The notes under the pieces: model-generated
What the model saw: only the letters and a program-made list of their open reading frames with translations
What the model was told of the DNA's origin: nothing
The model's database searches: none
Assembly: GCA_937870825.1 (NCBI GenBank)
Contig: CALMZO010000436.1
Span: forward strand, 1 to 64,000
Direction of reading: 5' to 3'
DNA: 64,000 nucleotides
DNA from: an uncultured Chloroflexota bacterium
GTDB taxonomy: Bacteria; Chloroflexota; Anaerolineae; UBA4142; SHND01
Made by a program: the position numbers and the translations under genes
Shown here: one piece after another, positions 29,701-38,600 of the stretch
Layout of the letters: every line of letters starts with the position of its first letter
How positions within the stretch are numbered: position 1 is the first letter of the stretch

Positions 29701-30585
29701 ATGAGCGAACCACTGGAACTCGCCGAAGAATGGCTCGAAAAAATTTGGCGACGCCAAAAATTGGAAGCCGTCGAGCAGCTGTGCACGGAAAATTATACAG
29801 ACTATACGCTGCCTGAAAGCGAGGACGGCGACATCGCGCAGTTTCAAGAGTACGCGCGTGCTTTATTGGATGCGTTCAGTGGTTTGCGCGTGGAACTCGC
29901 GGATTCGTACGAAGATGTAGATTACGCGATTTTGCGCGTCGAGTGGCGCGGCACACAGCGCGCGGAATATCTCGATGTTGCGCCAACGGAAAAAACCATC
30001 GAATGGTCGAGCATTGAAATTTTGCGCGCCGATGGAAATCAAATCGTCGAACGTTGGGCGCAAAACGATTTGCTCGCGCAATTGCTGCAAGCGGGCGAGA
30101 GCGCAAGTGAAACCGATTTTGGCGAAATGCAGCGCGAGACCGAACACGCCGCGTTGATTTCGCAGCTGGCGGAAGTTCCAAATCAAGTGCGCGCGGCAGT
30201 ACGCAACAGCGGCGTGCATTCCGCGACGGCGGACACTTGGTCAACGCCCGCCGTGATTGGACATTTGTGGCGCACCGAACGCAACATTTGGCAAGCGCGT
30301 TTGGAACAATTACGGAATCAAGACGAACCCTATTTTGATTTTTGGGAACCTGACCGCGTTGCGTGCGAGGAGGAATTTGGCGCAATGGATGTCAATGTGC
30401 TGCTCGACGCGTTTGAATTTTTGCGAAACGCGACGTGCGATTATTTGCGCGATTTGTCGGATACAGATTGGGAACGGCGCGGAGTGCGGCGCGCGTTGGG
30501 CGATGTCAACGTTGCCGAGCTGATGCAAGAAGCGTTGCAGCACGACCGCGACTGGATTGCGAATCTGGCAGGCGCGCAATTGTAA
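29701..30585 (+). CDS. SnoaL-like ester cyclase domain fused to DinB-like domain
   Basis: EWLEKIWRRQKLEAVEQLCTENYTDY...; second half AVIGHLWRTERNIWQARLEQL...LMQEALQHDRDWIANL. Confidence 0.65.
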   Translation: MSEPLELAEEWLEKIWRRQKLEAVEQLCTENYTDYTLPESEDGDIAQFQEYARALLDAFSGLRVELADSYEDVDYAILRVEWRGTQRAEYLDVAPTEKTIEWSSIEILRADGNQIVERWAQNDLLAQLLQAGESASETDFGEMQRETEHAALISQLAEVPNQVRAAVRNSGVHSATADTWSTPAVIGHLWRTERNIWQARLEQLRNQDEPYFDFWEPDRVACEEEFGAMDVNVLLDAFEFLRNATCDYLRDLSDTDWERRGVRRALGDVNVAELMQEALQHDRDWIANLAGAQL

Positions 30586-30595
30586 AGGGTAGAGA

Positions 30596-31123
30596 ATGAA
30601 CACACTCGAATTACTGCGAACCAATTTGGATCTCGCGCACGACGCGTTTTCCAAAACCGTCGCGGATGTGACACAAGAGATGGCGGACTGGCTTCCGCCG
30701 GGAATCATGCACCCGATTGGCGAACGCTACGCGCATCTCGTCATGGCGGAGGACATGCTCCTTCATAGTTTCGCCAAAGACAGCGCGCCGCTGTTCGCAG
30801 GCGAATGGGCAGGGCGCACCGGATTTGCTGCCGACATGCAAATGTTGCTTGGGCAGACATCAGAGCAAGCACGCGCGTTCCGCGTGGACGATTTGAACGC
30901 GCTGGCGGAATACATGCGCGCGGTGTTTGCCGATACGCAAGCATTCATCAACGACGCGCCGGAAGAAATCTTGACCACGAACATTGACATGAGCGTTGCC
31001 GGATACGGCACAGTTCCTTTTCCTGTCTGGTTCAGCTCGTTCATCATCGGACACATTCATGATTTGACGGGCGAAATCTCCGCGCTCAAAGGATGTTTGG
31101 GCGTCAAAGGGTATCCGTTTTAG
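30596..31123 (+). CDS. DinB-family protein
   Basis: ERYAHLVMAEDMLLHSFAK...FIIGHIHDLTGEISALKGCLG. Confidence 0.78.
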   Translation: MNTLELLRTNLDLAHDAFSKTVADVTQEMADWLPPGIMHPIGERYAHLVMAEDMLLHSFAKDSAPLFAGEWAGRTGFAADMQMLLGQTSEQARAFRVDDLNALAEYMRAVFADTQAFINDAPEEILTTNIDMSVAGYGTVPFPVWFSSFIIGHIHDLTGEISALKGCLGVKGYPF

Positions 31124-31217
31124 AGTATTCAGTAGTCAGTAATCAGGTTTCAGTCATCAATGAATCAATTCTCAATTTCTGAATACTGTCCACTGAACAC
31201 TGATTACTTTTTCCGTA
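31124..31217. repeat. Intergenic word-array hairpin (word ~CAGTAAT/CAGTAGT)
   Basis: agtattcagtagtcagtaatcaggtttcagtcatca / ctgaatactgtccactgaacactgattact. Confidence 0.88.
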
Positions 31218-33689
31218 ATGCGTTCACAAGCTCAAGTCGTCATCATCGGCGCGGGCGTCGTCGGCTGCAGCACCGCGTATTATTTGACGCAGATGGGTTG
31301 GCGCGATGTGGTGGTGCTGGAACAGGGACCGCTTTACAAGGTCTACGGTTCGACTTCGCACGCGCCCGGACTCATTTTTCAACACAACAATTCGCGCAGT
31401 TTTTGCCAAATCGCGCAGTGGACGGTGGAAACGTACAAACGCGTGAATGATTTGAATGTCGCGCCCGAAAAATGCGCGTGGCAAGTCGGCTCGCTCGAAA
31501 TCGCGCAGACGCCCGAACGGTGGCACGAACTCGGGCGCAAAATCGGCAACGCGAAAGCGTGGGGACTCGAAGCGCATCTCATTTCGTCAGGCGAAATAAA
31601 AAATCTGGTGCCGATTATGCGCGTGGATGATTTGTACGGCGCGTTCTATGTGCCGAGCGACATGGACATCAAAGGCGTCGCGCTGCTGCAAGGCATCACC
31701 AAACTCGCGCAAGACGGCGGCGCGCAATTTTTTGATTACACCCGCGTCACGGGAATTGATACAACACCCGCGAGTGGAAACGCGCCGCGTGTGCGCGCGG
31801 TAAAAACGGATCGCGGCGACATTCAATGCGAATATGTAATTTGCGCGGCGGGCTTGTGGGGACCGGTTATCGGGAAAATGGTCGGCGTGGATATTCCGCA
31901 AACGCCCTGCGAACATCTTTACGTGCGCGCGACGCCGATTGAGGAATTGCAAAACGCGCAAGATGAATTGGAAATGCCGATTGTGCGCGCGCAAGACCGC
32001 GACTTGTATTTTCGCCAGCATCGCAACGCGTGGGGCGGCGGCTCGTACTCGCACCATCCGTTGATTACTTTTGCGGATGAGCTGCGTGATGATGACCATC
32101 CCGCCATTACGCCCGCGCCGCCGCAAAACGTCGAACATTTTATGAGTGAAATGGCGCAACGTTTTCCCGCGACGGCGAACGCGCAAATTGCCGAGGCGTT
32201 CAACGGCATGTTCACGTTCACGCCCGACGCGAACATGAATCTCGGCGAATCCATGCGCGTCAAAAATTTTTGGTCGGCGGAGGCGGTGTGGGTCACGCAT
32301 GGTGGTGGAACGGGACGCGTGATTGCGGAATGGTTGACGACGGGCGTGCCGCCGCTCGATATGCGCGAACACGACATCAATCGCTGGCACAGTTACGCGT
32401 TCAGCAAGCCATACATTCGCGCGCGCGCCGAACGACAGTACATTGAAATTTACGACATCATTCATCCGATGCAGCAAACGTTGAATCCGCGCGGCATTCG
32501 CGTCACGCCGTTTTATGAACGCCAAAAAGCATTGGGCGCGGAATTTTTTGAAGCCGTCGGTTGGGAGCGTCCGCAGTGGTACAACGCCAATGCAGACTCT
32601 CCGCTCCTCAATCTCGGAGAGGGGTTGAGGATGAGGTCCGGTTGGGCAGCGCGCTATTGGTCGCCCATCATCGCCGCAGAACATCACGCTACACGCAAAC
32701 GTGTAGGGCTGTTTGATTTGACCGCGTTCACAAAACTGCGCGTCGAGGGCAACGACGCGTTGCAATTTTTACAGCGCGTCGCGGCGAATCAAATGGACCG
32801 TCCGATTGGGCATGTCACATATACCGCCATGTGCAATGAACACGGCGGCATCGAAACCGATTTGACGGTGACGCGCGTCGCGCCTCAAGAATTTCTTGTC
32901 GTCACGGGCGGCGGAATGGGGATGCACGATTTGGCGTGGTTGAAAAAAAATTTGCGCGACGATGAACATGTGACGATAACCGATGTCACGTCGAGTTATG
33001 CCACACTCGGTCTGTGGGGACCGCACGCGCGCGACTTGATTCAAAAGATTTCGCGTGATGATTTTTCCAATGAAGGTTTTCCGTACGTTACCTCGAAAGA
33101 AGCATACATCGGTTACGTTCCCGTGCGCGCGATTCGCATTTCGTACGCGGGCGAACTCGGCTGGGAACTCTATACGCCGACGGAATACGCGTTGAAATTG
33201 TGGGACACGCTTTGGGACGCGGGACAGCAGTCTGGAATTACTGCCGTTGGCGGCGGCGCGTTTGAATCTCTTCGCATCGAAAAGGGTTATCGCTTTTGGG
33301 GCGCAGACATTCACGCGGAATACAATCCGTACGAAGCGGGGTTGGGATTCGCGGTGAAATTGGACAAAGGTGATTTTATCGGGCGCGATGCGCTGGCAAA
33401 AAGTAAAGCGTCAAACGTCAAACGTAAATTGGTGTGCATAACCTTTGATGACCCGCAAGTGATTGTGATGGGCAAAGAACCTATCATGGATGGCGACAAA
33501 GTTTTGGGCTATGTCACGAGCGCGAATTTCGGTTACACTGTGGGCAAGAGCATCGCGTACGGTTATGTTCCCATCGCATACGCGAATGAAGGAACGAAAG
33601 TAAAAATTTATTACTTTGGCGAATTGCACGATGCGACGGTGACGAAGGAACCGTTGTATGATGGGGGGGGGAAGAGGTTAAAAAGTTAG
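31218..33689 (+). CDS. FAD-dependent dimethylglycine/sarcosine dehydrogenase-like protein with C-terminal GcvT domain
   Basis: VVIIGAGVVGCSTAYYLTQMGWRDVVVLEQG; C-term SYAGELGWELYTPTEYALKLWDTL. Confidence 0.9.
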   Translation: MRSQAQVVIIGAGVVGCSTAYYLTQMGWRDVVVLEQGPLYKVYGSTSHAPGLIFQHNNSRSFCQIAQWTVETYKRVNDLNVAPEKCAWQVGSLEIAQTPERWHELGRKIGNAKAWGLEAHLISSGEIKNLVPIMRVDDLYGAFYVPSDMDIKGVALLQGITKLAQDGGAQFFDYTRVTGIDTTPASGNAPRVRAVKTDRGDIQCEYVICAAGLWGPVIGKMVGVDIPQTPCEHLYVRATPIEELQNAQDELEMPIVRAQDRDLYFRQHRNAWGGGSYSHHPLITFADELRDDDHPAITPAPPQNVEHFMSEMAQRFPATANAQIAEAFNGMFTFTPDANMNLGESMRVKNFWSAEAVWVTHGGGTGRVIAEWLTTGVPPLDMREHDINRWHSYAFSKPYIRARAERQYIEIYDIIHPMQQTLNPRGIRVTPFYERQKALGAEFFEAVGWERPQWYNANADSPLLNLGEGLRMRSGWAARYWSPIIAAEHHATRKRVGLFDLTAFTKLRVEGNDALQFLQRVAANQMDRPIGHVTYTAMCNEHGGIETDLTVTRVAPQEFLVVTGGGMGMHDLAWLKKNLRDDEHVTITDVTSSYATLGLWGPHARDLIQKISRDDFSNEGFPYVTSKEAYIGYVPVRAIRISYAGELGWELYTPTEYALKLWDTLWDAGQQSGITAVGGGAFESLRIEKGYRFWGADIHAEYNPYEAGLGFAVKLDKGDFIGRDALAKSKASNVKRKLVCITFDDPQVIVMGKEPIMDGDKVLGYVTSANFGYTVGKSIAYGYVPIAYANEGTKVKIYYFGELHDATVTKEPLYDGGGKRLKS

Positions 33690-33694
33690 ACAGC

Positions 33695-34216
33695 ATGTCA
33701 GAACCCGAACATCTCTCCAAATTGCAAGAAGGCGTTGATGCGTGGAACGCGTGGCGCAATGAATTTTCGCAAATCATTCCCGATTTGAGCGGCGCGGATT
33801 TTGCGGAAATGAATCTCGCGCGCATCAATTTCGGCGCGTGTTATCTCGCCGATGTGGATTTGCGCGGCGCGAACTTGCAGCACGCGAATTTGATTGGCGC
33901 AGAAATGGCAAATGCCAATTTGGAACGCGCGGAATGTTCGTTCGCGCTGCTCCGTTTTGCCGACATCAGTCACGCGAATTTTGCGAACGCGAATTTGGAG
34001 CAAGCAAACTTGACCGAAGCGGATGCGCGGCACGCGAATTTTACGGACGCGAATTTACGTATGGCGTTTTTCACCAAAGCGTATTTGGCAAACGCAAATT
34101 TCACGCGCGCAAATTTGGCAAGCGCGGCATTGGTGGATGCGGACTTGACCGACGCGATTCTGGACGGCGCGAATTTAGAGGCGGCGATAATGCCGGATGG
34201 TTCGATAAATGAGTGA
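33695..34216 (+). CDS. Pentapeptide-repeat protein
   Basis: Tandem ANLxx pentapeptides (ADVDLRGANLQHANLIGAEMANANLERAE). Confidence 0.95.
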   Translation: MSEPEHLSKLQEGVDAWNAWRNEFSQIIPDLSGADFAEMNLARINFGACYLADVDLRGANLQHANLIGAEMANANLERAECSFALLRFADISHANFANANLEQANLTEADARHANFTDANLRMAFFTKAYLANANFTRANLASAALVDADLTDAILDGANLEAAIMPDGSINE

Positions 34217-34228
34217 AACGGAGAAACG

Positions 34229-34705
34229 ATGAACGCACGCGATATTCTCTTTTACGGCAATCGTACGTTGCTCGGAAGTTTGGAACGTGTGCCGCCAAGT
34301 GAACGAAATTCGCCCGGTGTGGTCGGTTGGTGGTCGGCGCGCGAGGCGATGGCGCATCTGGCGATTTTTGAAGCGGGACTCGCGCAATTACTCGAGTCGT
34401 TTCTGGGCGGACCGTTTCCCGAATTGTTGTCGAACATGGACTCGTCCAAGAATGACATACTCGTCGCGCAGAAACAAGACAAAACGTTTGACGAATTGCT
34501 TGACGAGTACAACGAGTCATATACACGCGTGATGGAGTTGATTGAAAAAATTTCGCCGGAAACATTGCGCGAGGTGGGAACGATTCCGTGGTACGGCGAC
34601 GAGTATTCGCTCGACGATTTTATCGTGTACACGTTTTATGGACACAAACGCGAACACGCGGCTAGGTTCGAGGCGTTTGGGGATAGGTTGGTCGAAGGAA
34701 AGTGA
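34229..34705 (+). CDS. DinB-like superfamily protein
   Basis: VGWWSAREAMAHLAIFEAGLAQLLESFLGG...YTFYGHKREHAARFEAF. Confidence 0.65.
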   Translation: MNARDILFYGNRTLLGSLERVPPSERNSPGVVGWWSAREAMAHLAIFEAGLAQLLESFLGGPFPELLSNMDSSKNDILVAQKQDKTFDELLDEYNESYTRVMELIEKISPETLREVGTIPWYGDEYSLDDFIVYTFYGHKREHAARFEAFGDRLVEGK

Positions 34706-34714
34706 GTTTCGAGC

Positions 34715-35047
34715 ATGGCAGTCGCAAAAATCAGAGAAGAAATTCCAATTAAACTGAACAAGGATGGAGTTTATTTGGTAGGTGGCACGCGCGTCACATT
34801 GGACACGATAGTTCGAGCACACAAACGCGGACGATCTGCTGAAACGATTGCACGACAATATCCTGCTTTACAATTAGCCGATGTCTATTTTGTAATTGGA
34901 TATTACCTGCACAATCCAGCGACAGTTGAACAGTATCTTGAAAAACGCGCACAGCTTGCCAAGCAAGTCCGCAAATTGAACGAAACGCGGTTCCCTCAAA
35001 AGGGCGTCCGCGCCCGCCTCGCCGCGCGAACGCAATCACCGAAATAG
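34715..35047 (+). CDS. DUF433-like antitoxin candidate
   Basis: YLVGGTRVTLDTIVRAHKRGRSAETIARQYPALQLADVYFVIGYYL. Confidence 0.85.
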   Translation: MAVAKIREEIPIKLNKDGVYLVGGTRVTLDTIVRAHKRGRSAETIARQYPALQLADVYFVIGYYLHNPATVEQYLEKRAQLAKQVRKLNETRFPQKGVRARLAARTQSPK

Positions 35048-35051
35048 AACC

Positions 35052-35405
35052 ATGCTGCGTTTTGCCGCCGACGAGAATTTCAACAATGATATTTTGGATG
35101 GAGTGATTGCGCGCGAAGCGGGTATAGATATTGTCCGAATCCAAGACACAGAATTGTACAGTAAAGAGGATGTCCAAGTTTTGGAATGGACTGCGCGCGA
35201 GAATCGTCTGTTGTTGACACACGATGCAAGCACGATGACGCATTATGCGTACGAACGTGTTCGGGCAGGCAAACCGATGCCCGGCGTAATTGAAGTGAGC
35301 GATGAATTGACTATCGGGAGTGTGATTCAAGATTTGTTGTTATTGGCAGGCGCAAGCAATGAAGGCGAATGGGAAGGGCAAGTAATTTATTTGCCACTTC
35401 GATAG
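35052..35405 (+). CDS. DUF5615 PIN-like toxin candidate
   Basis: MLRFAADENFNNDILDGVIAREAGIDIVRIQD...LLTHDASTMTHYAYERV. Confidence 0.88.
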   Translation: MLRFAADENFNNDILDGVIAREAGIDIVRIQDTELYSKEDVQVLEWTARENRLLLTHDASTMTHYAYERVRAGKPMPGVIEVSDELTIGSVIQDLLLLAGASNEGEWEGQVIYLPLR

Positions 35406-35414
35406 AGGAGTTTT

Positions 35415-36608
35415 ATGGAACGTCGGACACCACTTTACGATTATCACTTGCGGAACGCGTCCACGCTCGTCAAGGGCGGCGGCGATTTCATGTTTCCGCT
35501 GCAATATACGTCGAATGTTGAAGAGCATCTCAACACGCGCACGAACGTGGGGATGCAAGATTTGTCCACGATGGGCGAAGTGGACATCAAGGGACCCGGC
35601 GCGGAACGTCTCATCAATCGCCTCATCGTCAACGAGATTCGCGATTTGATGCCCGGGCAAGCGCGTTATTCGACGATGGTGAATGAAAACGGCGGCGTGG
35701 TGGACGACATCACCGTCTATAAATTTTCCGACGACCATTTCATGATTGTCACAAGTTCGGGTCCGCGCAAAAAAACCGCGCGCTGGATTATGGATTGGGC
35801 GGAAGGTTCGAGCGCGTACGCGACGGATGTGACCGCCGCGATTGCGCTGCCTGTCGTGCAAGGTCCGCGTTCGCGCGAATTTTTGAAAACGGTGGTGCAG
35901 GGCGCGGACCTGGACAAGTTGAGATATTTTCGTTTCGCGTCCGTGAGCATTAACGAAACAGAATTGCTCTTGTCGCGTTCGGGCTACACCGGTGAACTCG
36001 GCTACGAGCTGTACACGCCTGCGGAAGAAGCGGGCGCGCTGTGGGAATTTTTGTTGAATGCAGGCAAAGCGTTCGGATTAAAACCGTACGGAGTGGCGAC
36101 GATGCAAACGCTGCGTTTGGAAAAAGCGTACCCGTTGTACGGCAATGACATCAACGAAGACGTAACGCCGTTCCATGTCGGGCTTGACCGCTGGATTCGT
36201 TTCGACAAACGCGATTTCATCGGACGCGAGGCGTTATTGCGCGCGCAGGAGCGCGGCATCGAAGAACGCTTTACGGGATTGATTCTCGAAGGCGACATGC
36301 CTGCGAATGTGCGCGACGCGATTTATCCCGCGCGTGAAGTGAATTTGTACAAGGACCAAGAAAAAGAATACGGCGCGGAAGCGGGGAATCTCGAAGACAA
36401 AGTTTTTCCGGGCGCTCAGCAAGTGGGTTACGTCACGTACAGCAACAAAGGTCACAGCGTCGGCAAAACTCTCGCGCTCGCGTATTTGCGAACGTCGCAC
36501 AATTTCCCCGGTTCGCGTTTGGTGATTCAAACGAACGGACGTTGGATTCCCGCGACCGTCGCGCAAACGCCTTTCTTTGACCCGGGGGGATTGCGGTTAC
36601 GCGCGTGA
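35415..36608 (+). CDS. Aminomethyltransferase (GcvT)-family protein
   Basis: VGMQDLSTMGEVDIKGPGAERLINRL; RSGYTGELGYELYTPAEEAGALWEFLL. Confidence 0.9.
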   Translation: MERRTPLYDYHLRNASTLVKGGGDFMFPLQYTSNVEEHLNTRTNVGMQDLSTMGEVDIKGPGAERLINRLIVNEIRDLMPGQARYSTMVNENGGVVDDITVYKFSDDHFMIVTSSGPRKKTARWIMDWAEGSSAYATDVTAAIALPVVQGPRSREFLKTVVQGADLDKLRYFRFASVSINETELLLSRSGYTGELGYELYTPAEEAGALWEFLLNAGKAFGLKPYGVATMQTLRLEKAYPLYGNDINEDVTPFHVGLDRWIRFDKRDFIGREALLRAQERGIEERFTGLILEGDMPANVRDAIYPAREVNLYKDQEKEYGAEAGNLEDKVFPGAQQVGYVTYSNKGHSVGKTLALAYLRTSHNFPGSRLVIQTNGRWIPATVAQTPFFDPGGLRLRA

Positions 36609-36619
36609 TGGTTGGCGGA

Positions 36620-36724
36620 CTGAAAACGCGAATGTACACGAATCTTGACGAATCCGCACGAACAAAAAAGAATTTGTTTGATTTGCGTAGATTCGCTTTC
36701 ATTCGCGCAAATTCGCGTTTCAAG
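36620..36724. repeat. Intergenic word-array hairpin (word ~CGCGAAT/CACGAAT)
   Basis: gaaaacgcgaatgtacacgaatcttgacgaatccgcacgaac / gatttgcgtagattcgctttcattcgcgcaaattcgcgtttcaag. Confidence 0.88.
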
Positions 36725-36866
36725 ACCAAACATGCACCGAGGTCTCCGCTTTCAGCACGCATGATGCTTTCAAAATGGTGTGGACATTAAATTTATGATG
36801 AACAATCGTCTCTCTTCTTTCCGTGCAACTCCGCGTGTATCCGCGTCCGAAAAACCGCCCGCGCGT

Positions 36867-38261
36867 ATGAACGATATTCCCAAACATTACGACGCGATTG
36901 TGTTGGGCGTCGGCGCGATGGGCGGCGCGGCGTGTTATCAATTGGCGAAACGCGGCAAACGCGTTCTCGGTCTCGAACAATTTTCGATTCCGCATGACCA
37001 GGGTTCGTCGCACGGCATGACGCGCATCATTCGCCTCGCGTACTATGAACATCCGTCGTACGTAAATCTTTTGCGCCGCGCGTACGAATTGTGGAATGAT
37101 TTGGAAAATGTCGTCGGCGAAAAATTGTTGTACAAAACCGGTTCGATTGACGCGGGTCCCGAAGACAGTTGGGTGTTTCAAGGTTCGTGGCGCTCGTGCA
37201 AAGAACACGATTTGCCGCATCAAGTGTTGACGGGCGCGGAACTGCATCGCAAGTTCCCCGGCTACAATCTGCCCGACACGACGATGGCGGTGCTTCAGCC
37301 GGACGGCGGATTTCTCGCGCCGGAAAAATGTATTGTGTCGTTCGTGATGGCGGCGCAGGCGGCGGGCGCGGAAATTCACGGACACGAGCCCGTCTTGGAT
37401 TGGGAACCGTATTTGGATGGTTTCAAAGTCATCACGACGCGCGACGAATATCACTGCGACAAGTTGATTATTTCGGCGGGCGCGTGGGCGGCGAAAATGA
37501 TTCCAGAACTGCGCGAGCTCACCGTGCCCGAACGGCAGGTGCTGGCATGGCTGCAGCCGAATCGTCCCGAATTTTTTCAGCCCGAAAATTTTCCCGTGTT
37601 CAATCTGCTCGTCGAAGAAGGACGCTATTACGGTTTTCCGCAGCACGGCATCCCCGGTTTCAAATTCGCGCGTTATCATCACTTTGAAGAAATCATTGAC
37701 CCCGACGAATTTGAACGCGACGCGAACGACGACGACGAACGCGCGCTGCGCGAATTTTGCGAACGTTATTTTCCGTACGGCGTCGGTCCGACGATGACAT
37801 TGAAATCGTGCATCTTTACGAACACGCCTGACCGTCATTTCATCATTGACACGCATCCCGAAATGAAAAATCTCGTCATCGTTTCGCCGTGTTCGGGACA
37901 CGGCTTCAAATTCGTCAGCGTAATCGGTGAAATCGCCGCCGACCTTGCACAGTACGGTTCGACGCGTCACGACATTTCACTTTTCCAACTCGCGCGTTTT
38001 TACGACCCGCTGTACATGGCGAGCATTCCGCACACGCATCGCGCGGTGGGTGGTGGGAAGCACGGCGCGGGTCGCTCGCACACTTCGGGGTATCCGACGC
38101 CGCCGACAGCGCGGGGTACGAGAAACGAGAAACGTGAAACGAGAAACGTGAATTGGTCACAAGCAAATGCGATGCTGCACGGATTTTCGCAAGGCGGTTC
38201 GCGCGCGCAAGCAGAGGAATGGGGTTATCAATTGCCGGAGGATGTGAGTACGTTTTGGTAA
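36867..38261 (+). CDS. Monomeric sarcosine oxidase / N-methyltryptophan oxidase-like FAD oxidoreductase
   Basis: YDAIVLGVGAMGGAACYQLAKRGKRVLGLEQFSIPHDQGSSHGMTRIIRLAYYEHPSYVNLL. Confidence 0.92.
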   Translation: MNDIPKHYDAIVLGVGAMGGAACYQLAKRGKRVLGLEQFSIPHDQGSSHGMTRIIRLAYYEHPSYVNLLRRAYELWNDLENVVGEKLLYKTGSIDAGPEDSWVFQGSWRSCKEHDLPHQVLTGAELHRKFPGYNLPDTTMAVLQPDGGFLAPEKCIVSFVMAAQAAGAEIHGHEPVLDWEPYLDGFKVITTRDEYHCDKLIISAGAWAAKMIPELRELTVPERQVLAWLQPNRPEFFQPENFPVFNLLVEEGRYYGFPQHGIPGFKFARYHHFEEIIDPDEFERDANDDDERALREFCERYFPYGVGPTMTLKSCIFTNTPDRHFIIDTHPEMKNLVIVSPCSGHGFKFVSVIGEIAADLAQYGSTRHDISLFQLARFYDPLYMASIPHTHRAVGGGKHGAGRSHTSGYPTPPTARGTRNEKRETRNVNWSQANAMLHGFSQGGSRAQAEEWGYQLPEDVSTFW

Positions 38262-38272
38262 GGAGGTCCATC

Positions 38273-38554
38273 GTGTCCGAAGCATACAGTCTCGCGGATT
38301 TTGTTCGCGCCAACAGTTACGCGCGTGTGCCGGATGAAACGCGTCAGGACGAAGGATGGAAAGAATACAAAAAAGGGTACGAACTCCGCATTGTTGTGAA
38401 AACACCAGACGATTTGAAACGCGTGCGAAAGCTTTTGCAAGATGCGGCGATTAAACCCGGCAAAGCGTACCGCAAAGCGCAGCAGTGGGTCCAGCCCGTG
38501 TACGGCAAGCAAGCGGTAAATTCGCTCGTCGCGCTGAAATCCAAAAAACGTTAG
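38273..38554 (+). CDS. Small hypothetical protein (GTG start)
   Basis: SD aaggagg at 38260-38266; ORF VSEAYSLADFVRANSYARVPDETRQDEGWKEYKKGYELRIV. Confidence 0.55.
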   Translation: MSEAYSLADFVRANSYARVPDETRQDEGWKEYKKGYELRIVVKTPDDLKRVRKLLQDAAIKPGKAYRKAQQWVQPVYGKQAVNSLVALKSKKR

Positions 38555-38592
38555 TCACCTCACCCCGCCCCTCTCCTAAAAAGGAGAGGGGG
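38555..38592. repeat. Palindromic CCTC/GAGG repeat element
   Basis: tcacctcaccccgcccctctcctaaaaaggagaggggg; same core as 45953-45995. Confidence 0.8.
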
Positions 38593-38600
38593 CAACTTTC

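Noticed and set aside
28137-29786. 549-aa minus-strand ORF
   Set aside because: Antisense shadow of the secreted metalloprotease; no recognisable motifs.
31587-37970. Minus-strand ORFs of 392 aa (31587-32765) and 416 aa (36720-37970)
   Set aside because: Antisense to flavin oxidoreductase genes; no motifs.
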